Notes: generated by a model not told the origin, from the sequence alone. DNA of 15,534 nt from Brevundimonas sp. UBA4609 (GCA_002386585.1 DGIZ01000114.1:1-15534); one strand, 5' to 3'. Numbered from the stretch's first letter, positions 5,314 through 13,370 are shown. Translations and numbers: made by a program.

Positions 5314-6978
5314 ATGACGCAAGCTTCCGGAACCGCCGCCCGCCGTTTGGTCGAAACCCTGGAGATGAACGGGGTCGACAAGGTCTTCTGCGTGCCGGGC
5401 GAGAGCTATCTGGCCGTGCTCGACGCCCTGGCCGACGTGCGCGATCGGATCGAGGTCGTCGTCTGCCGCCACGAGGCCGGCGCCGCCAACATGGCCGAGG
5501 CCTACGGCAAGCTGACGGGCCGTCCCGGCGTCTGCATGGTCACGCGCGGACCGGGCGCGACCCACGCCTCGATCGGCGTGCATACGGCGCATCAGGATTC
5601 CACGCCGATGATCCTGTTCGTCGGCCAGATCGCCCTGACCGACCGGGGCCGCGGCGCCTTCCAGGAGGTCGATTACCGCGAGGTCTTCGGCGGCCTGGCC
5701 AAATGGGCCACCGAGATCGAAAGCCCTGAACGCACCGTCGAAGTGGTCGAGCGCGCCTTCGCCACGGCCCAGCAGGGCCGCATGGGCCCGGTGGTCGTCG
5801 CCCTGCCCGAGAACATCCTGCACGAGGATGGCGGCCCCGCGCCGGTCCGCCCCGTCGTCCCGGCCAAGGCCGCCCTGGACCCGGCCTTCGTCGAACAGGT
5901 GCGCGAACGCCTGTCGCGCGCCGAACGCCCGATGCTGATCCTGGGCGGTTCGGGCTGGACCGATGAAGCGACCGACGCGATTTCCGACTGGGCAAAACGT
6001 CTGGGCCTGCCCCTCGCACTGTCCTTCCGCCGCAAGGATCTGATCCGTAACGACCACCCCGGCTATGCGGGCGACCTCGGCCTCGGACCGAACCCGAAGC
6101 TGGTGGCTCGGGTCAAGGACGCCGACCTGCTGTTGGTTATAGGCGCGCGCATGGGCGAGAACCCGACGCAGGGCTACACCCTGCTGGACCGGACGAAGAC
6201 GGCGCAGACCCTGATCCACATCCATCCGGGGCCGGAAGAGCTGGGCCGCGTCTGGGCGCCCGCCCTGTCGGCGGCGGCGGACAACGCGCTGGCGGCGCTG
6301 GCCCTGTCAGCCATTGAGCCAGGCCGGACATGGAGCGAACAGGGCGTAGCGGCCCATGCCGACTTCCTGACCTTCTCCTCGCCCATTGAGGTGAACAGTG
6401 CGGTCAATATGAGCGAAGTCATCGCCCATCTGGCTAAAGCCCTGCCAGAGGACGCCATCATCACCAACGGCGCGGGCAATTTCGCCGCCTGGCTGCACCG
6501 CTTCCATCGCCATCAGGCCCGTCGCACCCAGTTGGCCCCGACCTCGGGCGCCATGGGCTACGGCTATCCGGCCGCGCTCGGCGCCAAGGCGACCCAGCCC
6601 TCGCGCGAGGTCGTCTGCATCGCCGGCGACGGCGACTTCATGATGAGCGCCAATGAGATGGCCACCGCCGCCCAGTACCGCCTCGGCGTCATTGTCGTGG
6701 TCGTGGACAACGGCACCTTCGGCACCATCCGCATGCACCAGGAGCGGGAATATCCGACCCGCGTCATCGCCACCGACCTGAAGAACCCCGATTTCGTGAA
6801 GTACGCCGAAGCCTTCGGCGCCTTCGCCGTGCGCTGCGAGACGACCAGCGACTTCCCGGCGGCCCTGACGGCGGCACGCGAGGCGGCGGCGAGCGGCCGC
6901 CCCGCCCTGGTCCACCTGATCACCGACGCCGAACAGATCGCGCCGAGCCGCACGATCACCGACCTGCGCCGCGCCTGA
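5314..6978 (+). CDS. ThDP-dependent acetolactate-synthase-like enzyme
   Basis: This 554-residue enzyme belongs to the IlvB/pyruvate oxidase-like ThDP superfamily. The N-terminal PYR domain carries the catalytic glutamate Glu54 in CRHEAGAANMAEAYGK (51-66). The central TPP-M domain covers about 190-330. The C-terminal PP domain has the ThDP/Mg motif GDG at 438-440, then exactly 25 residues to Asn466 (VVVVDNGTFG). I chose the ATG at 5314; an upstream TTG at 5260 would put 18 residues inside palindrome 2. The ribosome binding site is weak (GGCGAAA). No small regulatory subunit (IlvH/IlvN) is adjacent, so calling it acetolactate synthase proper is not justified; other decarboxylase or carboligase activities are possible. 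It is divergent from the entericidin-like gene and ends before a strong hairpin. Confidence 0.92.
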   Translation: MTQASGTAARRLVETLEMNGVDKVFCVPGESYLAVLDALADVRDRIEVVVCRHEAGAANMAEAYGKLTGRPGVCMVTRGPGATHASIGVHTAHQDSTPMILFVGQIALTDRGRGAFQEVDYREVFGGLAKWATEIESPERTVEVVERAFATAQQGRMGPVVVALPENILHEDGGPAPVRPVVPAKAALDPAFVEQVRERLSRAERPMLILGGSGWTDEATDAISDWAKRLGLPLALSFRRKDLIRNDHPGYAGDLGLGPNPKLVARVKDADLLLVIGARMGENPTQGYTLLDRTKTAQTLIHIHPGPEELGRVWAPALSAAADNALAALALSAIEPGRTWSEQGVAAHADFLTFSSPIEVNSAVNMSEVIAHLAKALPEDAIITNGAGNFAAWLHRFHRHQARRTQLAPTSGAMGYGYPAALGAKATQPSREVVCIAGDGDFMMSANEMATAAQYRLGVIVVVVDNGTFGTIRMHQEREYPTRVIATDLKNPDFVKYAEAFGAFAVRCETTSDFPAALTAAREAAASGRPALVHLITDAEQIAPSRTITDLRRA

Positions 6979-6990
6979 CGCAGAACCTTA

Positions 6991-7015
6991 GCCGTCGCAG
7001 CTTGCCTGCGACGGC
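6991..7015 (+). terminator. Perfect 10-bp hairpin after the ThDP-enzyme gene
   Basis: GCCGTCGCAG (6991-7000) and CTGCGACGGC (7006-7015) pair perfectly around the 5-base loop CTTGC. It begins 12 bases after the stop codon. The downstream sequence GCTTCGGGG has no T-run, so it may be a terminator of the non-canonical GC-rich kind or an mRNA 3'-end stabiliser rather than a standard intrinsic terminator. Confidence 0.6.
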
Positions 7016-7062
7016 GCTTCGGGGAACAGTGCCGCCCTTATTGTACCGAGGGGGTCTTTCTC

Positions 7063-8904
7063 ATGCGTCGTCTTCTGATTTCATCCGCCGCCGTGCTGGC
7101 GCTCTGCGCCGCCGCGCCCGCCGCCATGGCCGAGGGGGCCGCGCCGGCCGCCGCGACCATCCAGGCCCAGAGCGAGGACGCCCGGCTCAACGCCTTCTTC
7201 GAACAGGCCTTCGAGGCGCGCGTGGCGCTGAGCCCCCAGCGCATGACCTCGCTGGGCCGCAAGACCGACTATGACAAGCTGGACGACGTCTCCGACGCCG
7301 CCGCCGAGCGCTCGCTGGCCCTGCAGGAAGCCCAGTTGGCCCAGATGAAGGCCCAGTTCGATCCGACCAAGCTGAGCGAGCAGAGCCGCCTGTCCTGGCG
7401 CCTGTTCGAGCACGGCGTGCAGCAGGCCCGCCTGTCGAACCAGTGGCGCGACTGGGGCTTCCAGTTCGCCGCCAACGGCAACCCGACGACCAGCCTGCCG
7501 GTCTTCCTGATCAACAATCACCGCATCGGCAGCGTCTCGGACGCCGAGGCCTATGTCGCCCGCCTGAACGCCGCCGAGCGCTATATGGGCCAGGTGGCCG
7601 ACACCCTGACGGCGCGCGCCGACAAGGGCGTGGTCTCGCCGCGCTTCGTCTTCGAGCCCTCGATCGACAACACCCGCGCGGTGATCGCCGGAGCGCCGTT
7701 CGACGGCGGCGCCGACAACCCGGTCTGGGCCGACTTCCAGAAGAAGATCGCCGCCCTCGACGCCGATCAGGCGACCAAGGATCGCCTGCGGGCCTCGGCC
7801 CGCGAAGCCCTGACCGGCCCCTATAAGCGCGGCTTCGATACGGTTCTGGCGGCGCTCGGCCAGGTGCAGACCCAGGCCGACAGCGACGCGGGCGTGTGGC
7901 GCCTGCCGCAGGGCGAGGCCTATTACAACGCGCGCCTGCAGCTCTCGACCACCACCGACCTGACCGCCGACCAGATCCACCAGATCGGCCTGGACGAGGT
8001 CGCCCGCATCCAGCGCGACATGGAGACGATCAAGGCCCAGGTCGGCTTCACCGGCTCCCTGCAGGACTTCTTCGCCTTCCTGAAGACCGATCCGCAGTTC
8101 CAGTATCCGAATACGCCCGAGGGCAAGGAAGCCTATCTGACCGACGCCCGCGCCTTCGTGGCCCAGGTCATGGCCGTGGCGCCGCTGTGGTTCTCCAACC
8201 TGCCCAAGGCGCCGCTGGAGGTCCGCGCGGTCGAGCCGTTCCGTGAGGCGACGGCCTCCATCGCCTTCTACAACTCGCCCGCGCCCGACGGCTCGCGCCC
8301 CGGCATCTACTACGTCAACCTGTCGGACATGACCCAGGTGCTGAAGCCCCAGATCGAGGGCATCAGCTATCACGAGGGCGCGCCGGGCCACCACTTCCAG
8401 ATCGCCTATGCGCAGGAGATGGAGCACCTGCCCAGCTTCCGCCGCTTCGGCGGCTACGGCGCCTATTCCGAAGGCTGGGGCCTGTACGCCGAGCGCCTGG
8501 GCAAGGAGATGGGCTTCTATCAGGACCCCTATTCCGACTTCGGCCGCCTCTCGACCGAGCTGTGGCGCGCGGTGCGTCTGGTGACCGACACCGGCCTGCA
8601 CGCCAAGCGCTGGAGCCGCGAGCAGGCGATGGACTACTTCCGCCACAACTCCCTGCTGTCCGAGCGCGACATCCAGAAGGAGGTCGAGCGCTACATCACC
8701 AACCCCGGCCAGGCGACCAGCTACAAGATCGGCGAGCTGAAGATCGAGGAACTGCGCGCCAAGGCCGAGACGGCCCTGGGCGACCGCTTCGACATCAAGG
8801 ACTTCCACACCGTGGTCCTGGGTTCGGGCGCCGTGCCGCTGGACGTGCTGGGCGACCTGGTCGACGCTTGGATCGCCAAGGGCGGCGGCCACCCGGCCGC
8901 CTGA
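7063..8904 (+). CDS. Secreted DUF885 family protein, probable zinc metallopeptidase
   Basis: This 613-residue protein starts with a clear Sec signal peptide (MRRLLISSAAVLALCAAAPAAMA, cleavage likely after residue 23), so it should act in the periplasm or outside the cell. The DUF885 core is recognised by HEGAPGHH at 437-444, which resembles a metal-binding HExxxH-type motif with Glu438 as possible general base. It also has SEGWGLYAE at 469-477, which could supply the third ligand through Glu470 or Glu477. DUF885 proteins are widely predicted to be metal-dependent peptidases or carboxypeptidases; the substrate is unknown, and this role is inference from the motif. GAGGGG at 7049-7054 is a strong ribosome binding site 8 bases before the ATG. 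It sits between the ThDP gene and trmD on the same strand, 38 bp before trmD, with no obvious functional link. Confidence 0.9.
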   Translation: MRRLLISSAAVLALCAAAPAAMAEGAAPAAATIQAQSEDARLNAFFEQAFEARVALSPQRMTSLGRKTDYDKLDDVSDAAAERSLALQEAQLAQMKAQFDPTKLSEQSRLSWRLFEHGVQQARLSNQWRDWGFQFAANGNPTTSLPVFLINNHRIGSVSDAEAYVARLNAAERYMGQVADTLTARADKGVVSPRFVFEPSIDNTRAVIAGAPFDGGADNPVWADFQKKIAALDADQATKDRLRASAREALTGPYKRGFDTVLAALGQVQTQADSDAGVWRLPQGEAYYNARLQLSTTTDLTADQIHQIGLDEVARIQRDMETIKAQVGFTGSLQDFFAFLKTDPQFQYPNTPEGKEAYLTDARAFVAQVMAVAPLWFSNLPKAPLEVRAVEPFREATASIAFYNSPAPDGSRPGIYYVNLSDMTQVLKPQIEGISYHEGAPGHHFQIAYAQEMEHLPSFRRFGGYGAYSEGWGLYAERLGKEMGFYQDPYSDFGRLSTELWRAVRLVTDTGLHAKRWSREQAMDYFRHNSLLSERDIQKEVERYITNPGQATSYKIGELKIEELRAKAETALGDRFDIKDFHTVVLGSGAVPLDVLGDLVDAWIAKGGGHPAA

Positions 8905-8942
8905 GGCTCGCGTTTGCGACAGTAGAGCGGTAAAGGGCCGCC

Positions 8943-9668
8943 ATGCCCTTTACCGCCACCGTCCTGACCATGTTCCCCGAGGCCTTTCCCGGACCGCTGG
9001 GGGTGTCGCTGATCGGCACCGCCTGGCGCGAGAAGGGACTGTGGGACCTGCAGACGCTGGACATTCGCGCGTTTTCCGAAGATAAGCGCGGCTTCCTGGA
9101 CGATACCCCTGCGGGTGGCGGTCCCGGTCAGGTGCTGAAAGCGGACGTGGTGGCCAGGGCTCTCGATAGCCTGGAAGGCCCGCCTAGGCCGCTTTTGTAC
9201 ATGAGCGCACGCGGTCGACCCCTGACGCAGGCGCGAGTGACGGAATGGGCCAAGGCCGACGGCATCGTCGTCCTGTGCGGCCGTTTCGAGGGGGTGGACC
9301 AGCGGGTGCTCGACGCCCGGGGGTTCGAGGAGGTCTCCGTCGGGGACGCGGTGCTCGCCGGCGGCGAGGCGGCGGCCATGGTGGCGATCGAGGCGTGCGT
9401 CCGGTTGGTTCCGGGGGTTCTGGGTGCGGCGGAAAGCCTGTCCACCGAGAGCTTCGAGGACGACCTGCTTGAACACCCGCAGTACACGCGACCGCGGACG
9501 TTCGAGGGCCACGACATCCCGGAAGTCCTGTTGTCAGGCGATCACAAGAAGATCGCCAAATGGCGTCAGGAACAAAGGGAAAGAACGACGCGGGAGCGGC
9601 GCCCGGATCTCTGGGAGCGGCATCTCGCCAACTTACAGGTAAAGAGCAAACAAGCTCCGGAGAAATGA
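8943..9668 (+). CDS. trmD: tRNA (guanine37-N1)-methyltransferase
   Basis: This 241-residue SPOUT methyltransferase makes m1G37 next to the anticodon, preventing +1 frameshifts. It begins [23 protein letters not shown], then [14 protein letters not shown] (53-66), GRFEGVDQR (113-121) and [11 protein letters not shown] (132-142) are TrmD signatures; the last two belong to the trefoil knot that binds S-adenosylmethionine. HPQYTRP and [14 protein letters not shown] are typical of the C-terminal domain. One deviation: position 169 is Glu in TESF, where the Haemophilus and E. coli enzymes have the general-base Asp169. AAAGGG lies 5 bases before the ATG. It overlaps functionally with rplS, whose ribosome binding site is in its last codons. 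The usual upstream partners rpsP and rimM are not adjacent. Confidence 0.97.
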   Translation: MPFTATVLTMFPEAFPGPLGVSLIGTAWREKGLWDLQTLDIRAFSEDKRGFLDDTPAGGGPGQVLKADVVARALDSLEGPPRPLLYMSARGRPLTQARVTEWAKADGIVVLCGRFEGVDQRVLDARGFEEVSVGDAVLAGGEAAAMVAIEACVRLVPGVLGAAESLSTESFEDDLLEHPQYTRPRTFEGHDIPEVLLSGDHKKIAKWRQEQRERTTRERRPDLWERHLANLQVKSKQAPEK

Positions 9669-9669
9669 C

Positions 9670-10086
9670 ATGAACATCGTCCAGCAACTCGCTGCCGAAG
9701 AAAAAGCCCGCCTGCTCGAAGGCAAGACCATCCCCGACTTCCAGCCCGGCGACACCCTGCGTGTCCACGTGCGCATCAAGGAAGGCGAGCGCGAACGCAT
9801 CCAGGCGTTCGAAGGCGTCTGCATCGCCCGTGATGGCGGCGGCGTGAACGAGACCTTCACGGTCCGCAAGATTTCGTTCGGTGAAGGCGTGGAGCGTCGC
9901 TTCCCGATCCTGTCGCCGAACGTCGACTCCATCGAAGTGAAGCGTCGCGGCGTCGTCCGTCGCGCCAAGCTGTACTACCTGCGCGACCGTCGCGGCAAGT
10001 CGGCTCGGATCGCCGAGCGCCAGACGGCCCGCAAGGTCGCCGTCCCGGCCACCGGCACGACCGAGAAGGCCGGCGACGAGGCCTGA
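9670..10086 (+). CDS. rplS: 50S ribosomal protein L19
   Basis: This 138-residue large-subunit protein lies at the interface with the small subunit. The family pattern is plain: [19 protein letters not shown] (21-39), [49 protein letters not shown] and [19 protein letters not shown]. It then has a short lineage-specific tail rich in Ala, Thr and Glu. The ATG comes one base after the trmD stop codon, with GGAG at 9659-9662 as the ribosome binding site, so it is co-transcribed and coupled with trmD. trmD-rplS is the conserved order in bacteria. A strong intrinsic terminator follows 29 bp after the stop codon, marking the end of the operon. Confidence 0.98.
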   Translation: MNIVQQLAAEEKARLLEGKTIPDFQPGDTLRVHVRIKEGERERIQAFEGVCIARDGGGVNETFTVRKISFGEGVERRFPILSPNVDSIEVKRRGVVRRAKLYYLRDRRGKSARIAERQTARKVAVPATGTTEKAGDEA

Positions 10087-10115
10087 TTTCAGGCTTCGGC
10101 CTCGCGCTGAAGATC

Positions 10116-10146
10116 AAAAGCCCCGGTGGAAACGCCGGGGCTTTTT
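10116..10146. terminator. Bidirectional intrinsic terminator between rplS and the DUF2383 gene
   Basis: AAAAGCCCCGG (10116-10126) and CCGGGGCTTTT (10135-10145) form an 11-bp stem with an 8-base loop, followed by T and ATTG. On the plus strand it ends the trmD-rplS transcript with a TTTTT run. Read on the minus strand, the same stem ends in TTTTGATC and can stop transcripts from the gene at 10189-10671. It is the clearest terminator in the window. Confidence 0.92.
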
Positions 10147-10188
10147 ATTGTTCGCGAACGCCCCTCGCCCGTCGGGAGGAAGGCGCGA

Positions 10189-10671
10189 CTATTTCGGATA
10201 CAGCGGATCATCCGCCTCGCGCCGGGCGTCGAGACCGCGCTTCAGCGCGCTCGTCTGATCGCGCCCCGCCCGAACCTCCCCGTAAGCGCGGCGAATGCTC
10301 TCCTTGGTCGTGGCCGACAGGGCGTCGTCCGCCAGCGCCCGCTCGAACCGCGCCTTCAACTGCTCCTCTCCGTTTTCGATCGTGTCGATCATGGAGACCT
10401 CGCTGCGCAGCAAGGCGTGGCTGACGTCCCTGAAGGCGCGCTGCGCCTTGGCCAGGATGGAGCGATCTTCCTCCGGCGCCCCGCCGCGTTCGCGCACCGC
10501 CGCCTTGAACGCTTCGGCCAGACGCCGCCGTTCGCCCGCCCGCGCCTCGAACCAGGCGCGATAGGCGTCGTCGGCCGCCTCCAGAGCGGCTTGGTGATAG
10601 CCGTCGGCGCTGTCGACCAGCCCCTCGACCAAGCCGTTGAGGATCTTGATGTCGTGGCTGTTGCCGGCCAT
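10189..10671 (-). CDS. PA2169/DUF2383 family four-helix-bundle protein
   Basis: This 160-residue soluble, almost entirely helical protein resembles the PA2169/DUF2383 family. The opening IKILNGLVEGLVDSADGYHQAAL (about 8-30) is the family's first helix. Further helices hold EARAGERRRLAEAFKAAVRERGG and ALLRSEVSMIDTIENGEEQLKARFERAL, with a spaced Glu/Asp/His pattern reminiscent of ferritin-like bundles. Family members are often linked to stress conditions, but I see nothing here that fixes a function, and iron binding is only a possibility. GGAGG lies 6 bases before the ATG, an excellent ribosome binding site. It is 69 bp downstream of kynA on the same strand and ends at the shared bidirectional terminator. 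Confidence 0.82.
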   Translation of the reverse strand: MAGNSHDIKILNGLVEGLVDSADGYHQAALEAADDAYRAWFEARAGERRRLAEAFKAAVRERGGAPEEDRSILAKAQRAFRDVSHALLRSEVSMIDTIENGEEQLKARFERALADDALSATTKESIRRAYGEVRAGRDQTSALKRGLDARREADDPLYPK

Positions 10672-10740
10672 CGGAAACCTCCGTTGCTGTCCCAGAGGAA
10701 AACCCCTGCCAGCGGCGAAGGTTGCGCCTTGCGCCCCGCC

Positions 10741-11583
10741 CTAAAGCTTGGTGCGCAGGGACCAGAGCTCGGGGAAGCAGCGGCGCTTCAGCGTCTCGAC
10801 CAGATAGCCCACGCCGTCGGTGCCGCCCGTGCCCTGACGCCGGCCGATGATGCGCTCGACCGTCACCACATGCTTGTGCCGCCAGGTCAGCAGGGCGTCG
10901 TCCAGATCGACCAGCTTCTCGGCCAGCTGATACAGGGGCCACCAGCGCTCGGTGTCGCGATAGACCTCGAGCCAGGCGGCCTCGACGCCTTCATTCGCCT
11001 CATAGGACTGGCTGACGTCGCGGTTCAGCACCGCGTCGGGCACCGGCAGGCCCGCCTTGGCCAGTTGGCGCAGGGCGTCGTCATAGAGGCTGGGCGATTC
11101 CAGCGCCGCCTGCAGCGCCGCGTGGGCGGCCGGACGCTCGGCGTGGAAGCGCAGGAAGCGGGAGTCCTTCAGGCCCAGCATGGTCTCGAGGCGACGGAAC
11201 TGATCGCTCTGGAAGCCCGAACTGGCGCCCAGATCGCCGCGGAACTTCAGGTAGTCGGCGGGCGTCATCGTGGCCAGGATGTCCCAGCTCTGGGTCATCA
11301 CCGCCTGGATGCGGCTGACCCGCGCCAGGCTCTTGTAGGCGGGCACCAGATCGCCAGCCCGCACCAGCGTCTGCGCCAGCGCCACCTCGTGCAGGATCTG
11401 CTTGAGCCACAGTTCCTTGGTCTGGTGGATGATGACGAACAGCATCTCGTCATGCTGGTCGGAGCGCGGCTTCTGGGCGGACAGGATGTCGTCGAGGGCC
11501 AGATAGCCGGCGTAGGTCACGCCCTGCGGCTCATGCTTGGCCGTTTCAATTGCGTGTCCGCGAATGTCGTTTGCGTCGGTCAT
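10741..11583 (-). CDS. kynA: Tryptophan 2,3-dioxygenase
   Basis: This 280-residue haem enzyme opens the indole ring of L-tryptophan to give N-formylkynurenine, the first step of the kynurenine pathway. Key residues align well with the Xanthomonas enzyme: substrate-side His44 in SDQHDEMLF, HQTKELWLKQ at 53-62, Tyr111 and Arg115 in YLKFRGDLG, SSGFQS at 121-126, proximal haem ligand His238 in RHKHVVTVER, and the GTGGTDGVGYL loop at 251-261. No clear Shine-Dalgarno sequence is seen before the ATG, so it may be leaderless or translated from upstream readthrough. The later pathway genes (formamidase, kynureninase) are not in this window. It lies between the CHAP-domain gene (56 bp upstream) and the DUF2383 gene, with no obvious shared function. 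Confidence 0.97.
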   Translation of the reverse strand: MTDANDIRGHAIETAKHEPQGVTYAGYLALDDILSAQKPRSDQHDEMLFVIIHQTKELWLKQILHEVALAQTLVRAGDLVPAYKSLARVSRIQAVMTQSWDILATMTPADYLKFRGDLGASSGFQSDQFRRLETMLGLKDSRFLRFHAERPAAHAALQAALESPSLYDDALRQLAKAGLPVPDAVLNRDVSQSYEANEGVEAAWLEVYRDTERWWPLYQLAEKLVDLDDALLTWRHKHVVTVERIIGRRQGTGGTDGVGYLVETLKRRCFPELWSLRTKL

Positions 11584-11639
11584 ACGCCAGCTATCGCCCG
11601 ATCAGCCGGGCGGGGCCAGACCCTTTTTGACTTGAGAAA

Positions 11640-12170
11640 CTAGTTGGCGGCGCGGTCTTCGGAGACGGCGTTGGCGGCCATCTGGCGACCGTTGGCGAAG
11701 GCGTCGCGGGCGTTGCTGTAGATGAAGCCGTAGGTCGGATAGACGGTGGTGCCCAGATCGTTGATCGGGTTGTACCAGACCTTCACCCGGCTCCAGTCGC
11801 CAGAGGACGAGACGTCGACGACGGTGACGTTCTCCTCCACCTTGCCGCGGCTGCCGCCCCAGTTGGCGTGGGTGACGCGGATCACGCGGTCGGTCAGGAC
11901 ATCGGAGACGACGGCGACGTGGCCGGCGCTCATGCGGCCGTGGGGCTGGAACACCAGCACCGAGCCGGTCTCAGGCGCGTCGCCGGTGCGGAACTTGCTG
12001 ACGGCCTGACGCCACCAGGTCCAGGCGTCGCCGAAGATCTGAATGCCCGAGAACATGCGCGCGAAGGTCACGCACTGCCAGTAGGGGTCGCCGGCCTGGG
12101 CCGGGGTGGTGCTGAAGGCGAAGAATCCCAGGGTCGCCGCAAGGGCGGCGGCTGTGAGCCGTTTCATCAT
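11640..12170 (-). CDS. Secreted CHAP-domain protein (putative peptidoglycan amidase)
   Basis: This 176-residue exported protein has a signal peptide (MMKRLTAAALAATLGFFAF, cleavage likely after AQA at 26). It is followed by a minimal CHAP domain, an NlpC/P60-like cysteine peptidase fold. The expected catalytic Cys33 (YWQCVTFAR), His84 (SAGHVAVVSDV) and a polar third residue, probably Asn103 (THANWGG), are all present, so it may be active on peptidoglycan peptides. GDAWTWWRQAV is the usual second helix. There is no separate cell-wall-binding domain. GGGAG lies 8 bases before the first of two ATGs, which favours the first. It follows the acyltransferase gene by 32 bp on the same strand, suggesting co-transcription and an envelope role; that link is inference. 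Confidence 0.88.
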   Translation of the reverse strand: MMKRLTAAALAATLGFFAFSTTPAQAGDPYWQCVTFARMFSGIQIFGDAWTWWRQAVSKFRTGDAPETGSVLVFQPHGRMSAGHVAVVSDVLTDRVIRVTHANWGGSRGKVEENVTVVDVSSSGDWSRVKVWYNPINDLGTTVYPTYGFIYSNARDAFANGRQMAANAVSEDRAAN

Positions 12171-12202
12171 CTGGCGTGCTCCCGACTGAACGCGGACAAG
12201 CC

Positions 12203-13336
12203 TTAGACGATAGGGTCAGAATGTTGAAGAACTGTTTCCGACTGTTTCTCCGACTGATCCACAGATGATCGCCGCCTGTTCGCCCACCCGCGCAGGAACG
12301 TACGGGCCGGACGCTCGATCAGTTGATGAACAATCGCGGCCGCGACAATCAAGCCCGCGATGATCGTCAGCCACAATACGAGAGGAAGCTGCTTGTCTTC
12401 CGCCCCGGTCAGGCGCGCCGCGACATTAACCGCCAGGATCTGCCACGGGGCGCACAGCATATAGACCGCATAGCTGATCTCGCCGAGATAGACTGCGGGC
12501 GCGGAGCCCAGCACGCCCGCCTTGTTCGCCGGAATGCTGGCCAAGGCCAGGATCAGCAGCCCCCCGGACAGGACGGTGATCCCGTCCCAGCTCATCAGCG
12601 AGGCGCTGAGCGCCGTCACGACCGCCGCCGCCAGGGCCAGCAGGCCCGCGCGCGGCAGGGGCGCACGCCGGTAAGCCAGGTAGAGGGCGCAGCCGTAAGC
12701 GAAGCAGGGCACGATCCGCAGCGCCCCCCACTTGAACGTCGCCTCCGTCAGGCGATAGCCCGCGACGCGTTCGAAGCCGACGTAGAGGGCGACCAGCAGC
12801 AGGGCCGCCGCGCCCGTCGCCAGCCAGGGCCGGTTCCGCAGCTTCCACGCTGCGGCGGCGAAGAGCGGGAAGGTCAGATAGGCGAACCATTCTGCCGAGA
12901 TCGACCAGGACGGGTGGTTCCAGCCCGCCTCGCCCGCGAAACCCCAGGCATGAATCATCAGCAGATTGGGCAGCAGGGTCTTCCAGCTGAGGATGCCGGA
13001 ATCGATCGCCATACCCGCCGCCGTCGCCGCCAGCCCCAGGGCCATGACGCCGAACAGGGTGAACAGGTGCAGCGGATAGACCCGCGCGATGCGCGCCCAC
13101 AGGAAGCCCTTGTAGCCGAAGCGCTTCTCGCCGAACGCCTGGAGATAGACGTGACTGAGGATGAAGCCCGACAGGACGAAGAACAGCTCGACCCCCAGGT
13201 AACCCTTAGCGGCCAGGGCGGGCATGCCGCCGACCGCCAGGTTGGGCCACATCAGATAGACCACGACCCACAGGGCCGCGAGGAACCTGAGCGAGGTCAG
13301 GGGACGGATGTCGATCGGCGTCGCTACGGGCGTCAT
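12203..13336 (-). CDS. Acyltransferase-3 family membrane protein, conserved TM1 histidine absent
   Basis: This 377-residue multi-pass protein (about 10 hydrophobic helices) belongs to the acyltransferase-3 family, which O-acylates surface glycans or other exported molecules from the inner membrane. Family features are RPLTSLRFLAALWVV at the first helix, GVELFFVLSGFILS (48-61), the ARIARVYPLH motif (81-90) and WSISAEWFAY. The histidine normally found at the end of the first helix is replaced: residues 24-30 read VVVYLMW, with Leu28 where His is expected. This may mean an inactive or altered enzyme. I chose the ATG at 13336 because AGGA lies 7 bases upstream; an earlier ATG at 13384 would add 16 residues that do not look native. 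It precedes the CHAP gene by 32 bp. The modified substrate is unknown. Confidence 0.88.
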   Translation of the reverse strand: MTPVATPIDIRPLTSLRFLAALWVVVYLMWPNLAVGGMPALAAKGYLGVELFFVLSGFILSHVYLQAFGEKRFGYKGFLWARIARVYPLHLFTLFGVMALGLAATAAGMAIDSGILSWKTLLPNLLMIHAWGFAGEAGWNHPSWSISAEWFAYLTFPLFAAAAWKLRNRPWLATGAAALLLVALYVGFERVAGYRLTEATFKWGALRIVPCFAYGCALYLAYRRAPLPRAGLLALAAAVVTALSASLMSWDGITVLSGGLLILALASIPANKAGVLGSAPAVYLGEISYAVYMLCAPWQILAVNVAARLTGAEDKQLPLVLWLTIIAGLIVAAAIVHQLIERPARTFLRGWANRRRSSVDQSEKQSETVLQHSDPIV

Positions 13337-13370
13337 GGGACCATCCTGGCCTGTGAACCGACCGGGGACA

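Noticed and set aside
7081..8892. 603-residue open frame antisense to the DUF885 gene
   Set aside because: It mirrors the real gene codon for codon. It is low in complexity, very rich in Gly, Val, Leu, Gln and His, and has no family motif. GC-rich third positions remove stop codons on the opposite strand.
11624..11640. TTGACT on the plus strand near 11626 as a promoter
   Set aside because: No plus-strand gene lies downstream; the region leads into antisense of the CHAP gene and lacks a -10 element.
10126..11643. 505-residue plus-strand open frame across the terminator, DUF2383 gene and kynA
   Set aside because: It starts inside the rplS terminator hairpin and runs antisense to two well-supported genes. 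It shows only Gln/Leu/Gly/Arg-rich sequence, so it is a shadow of high GC.
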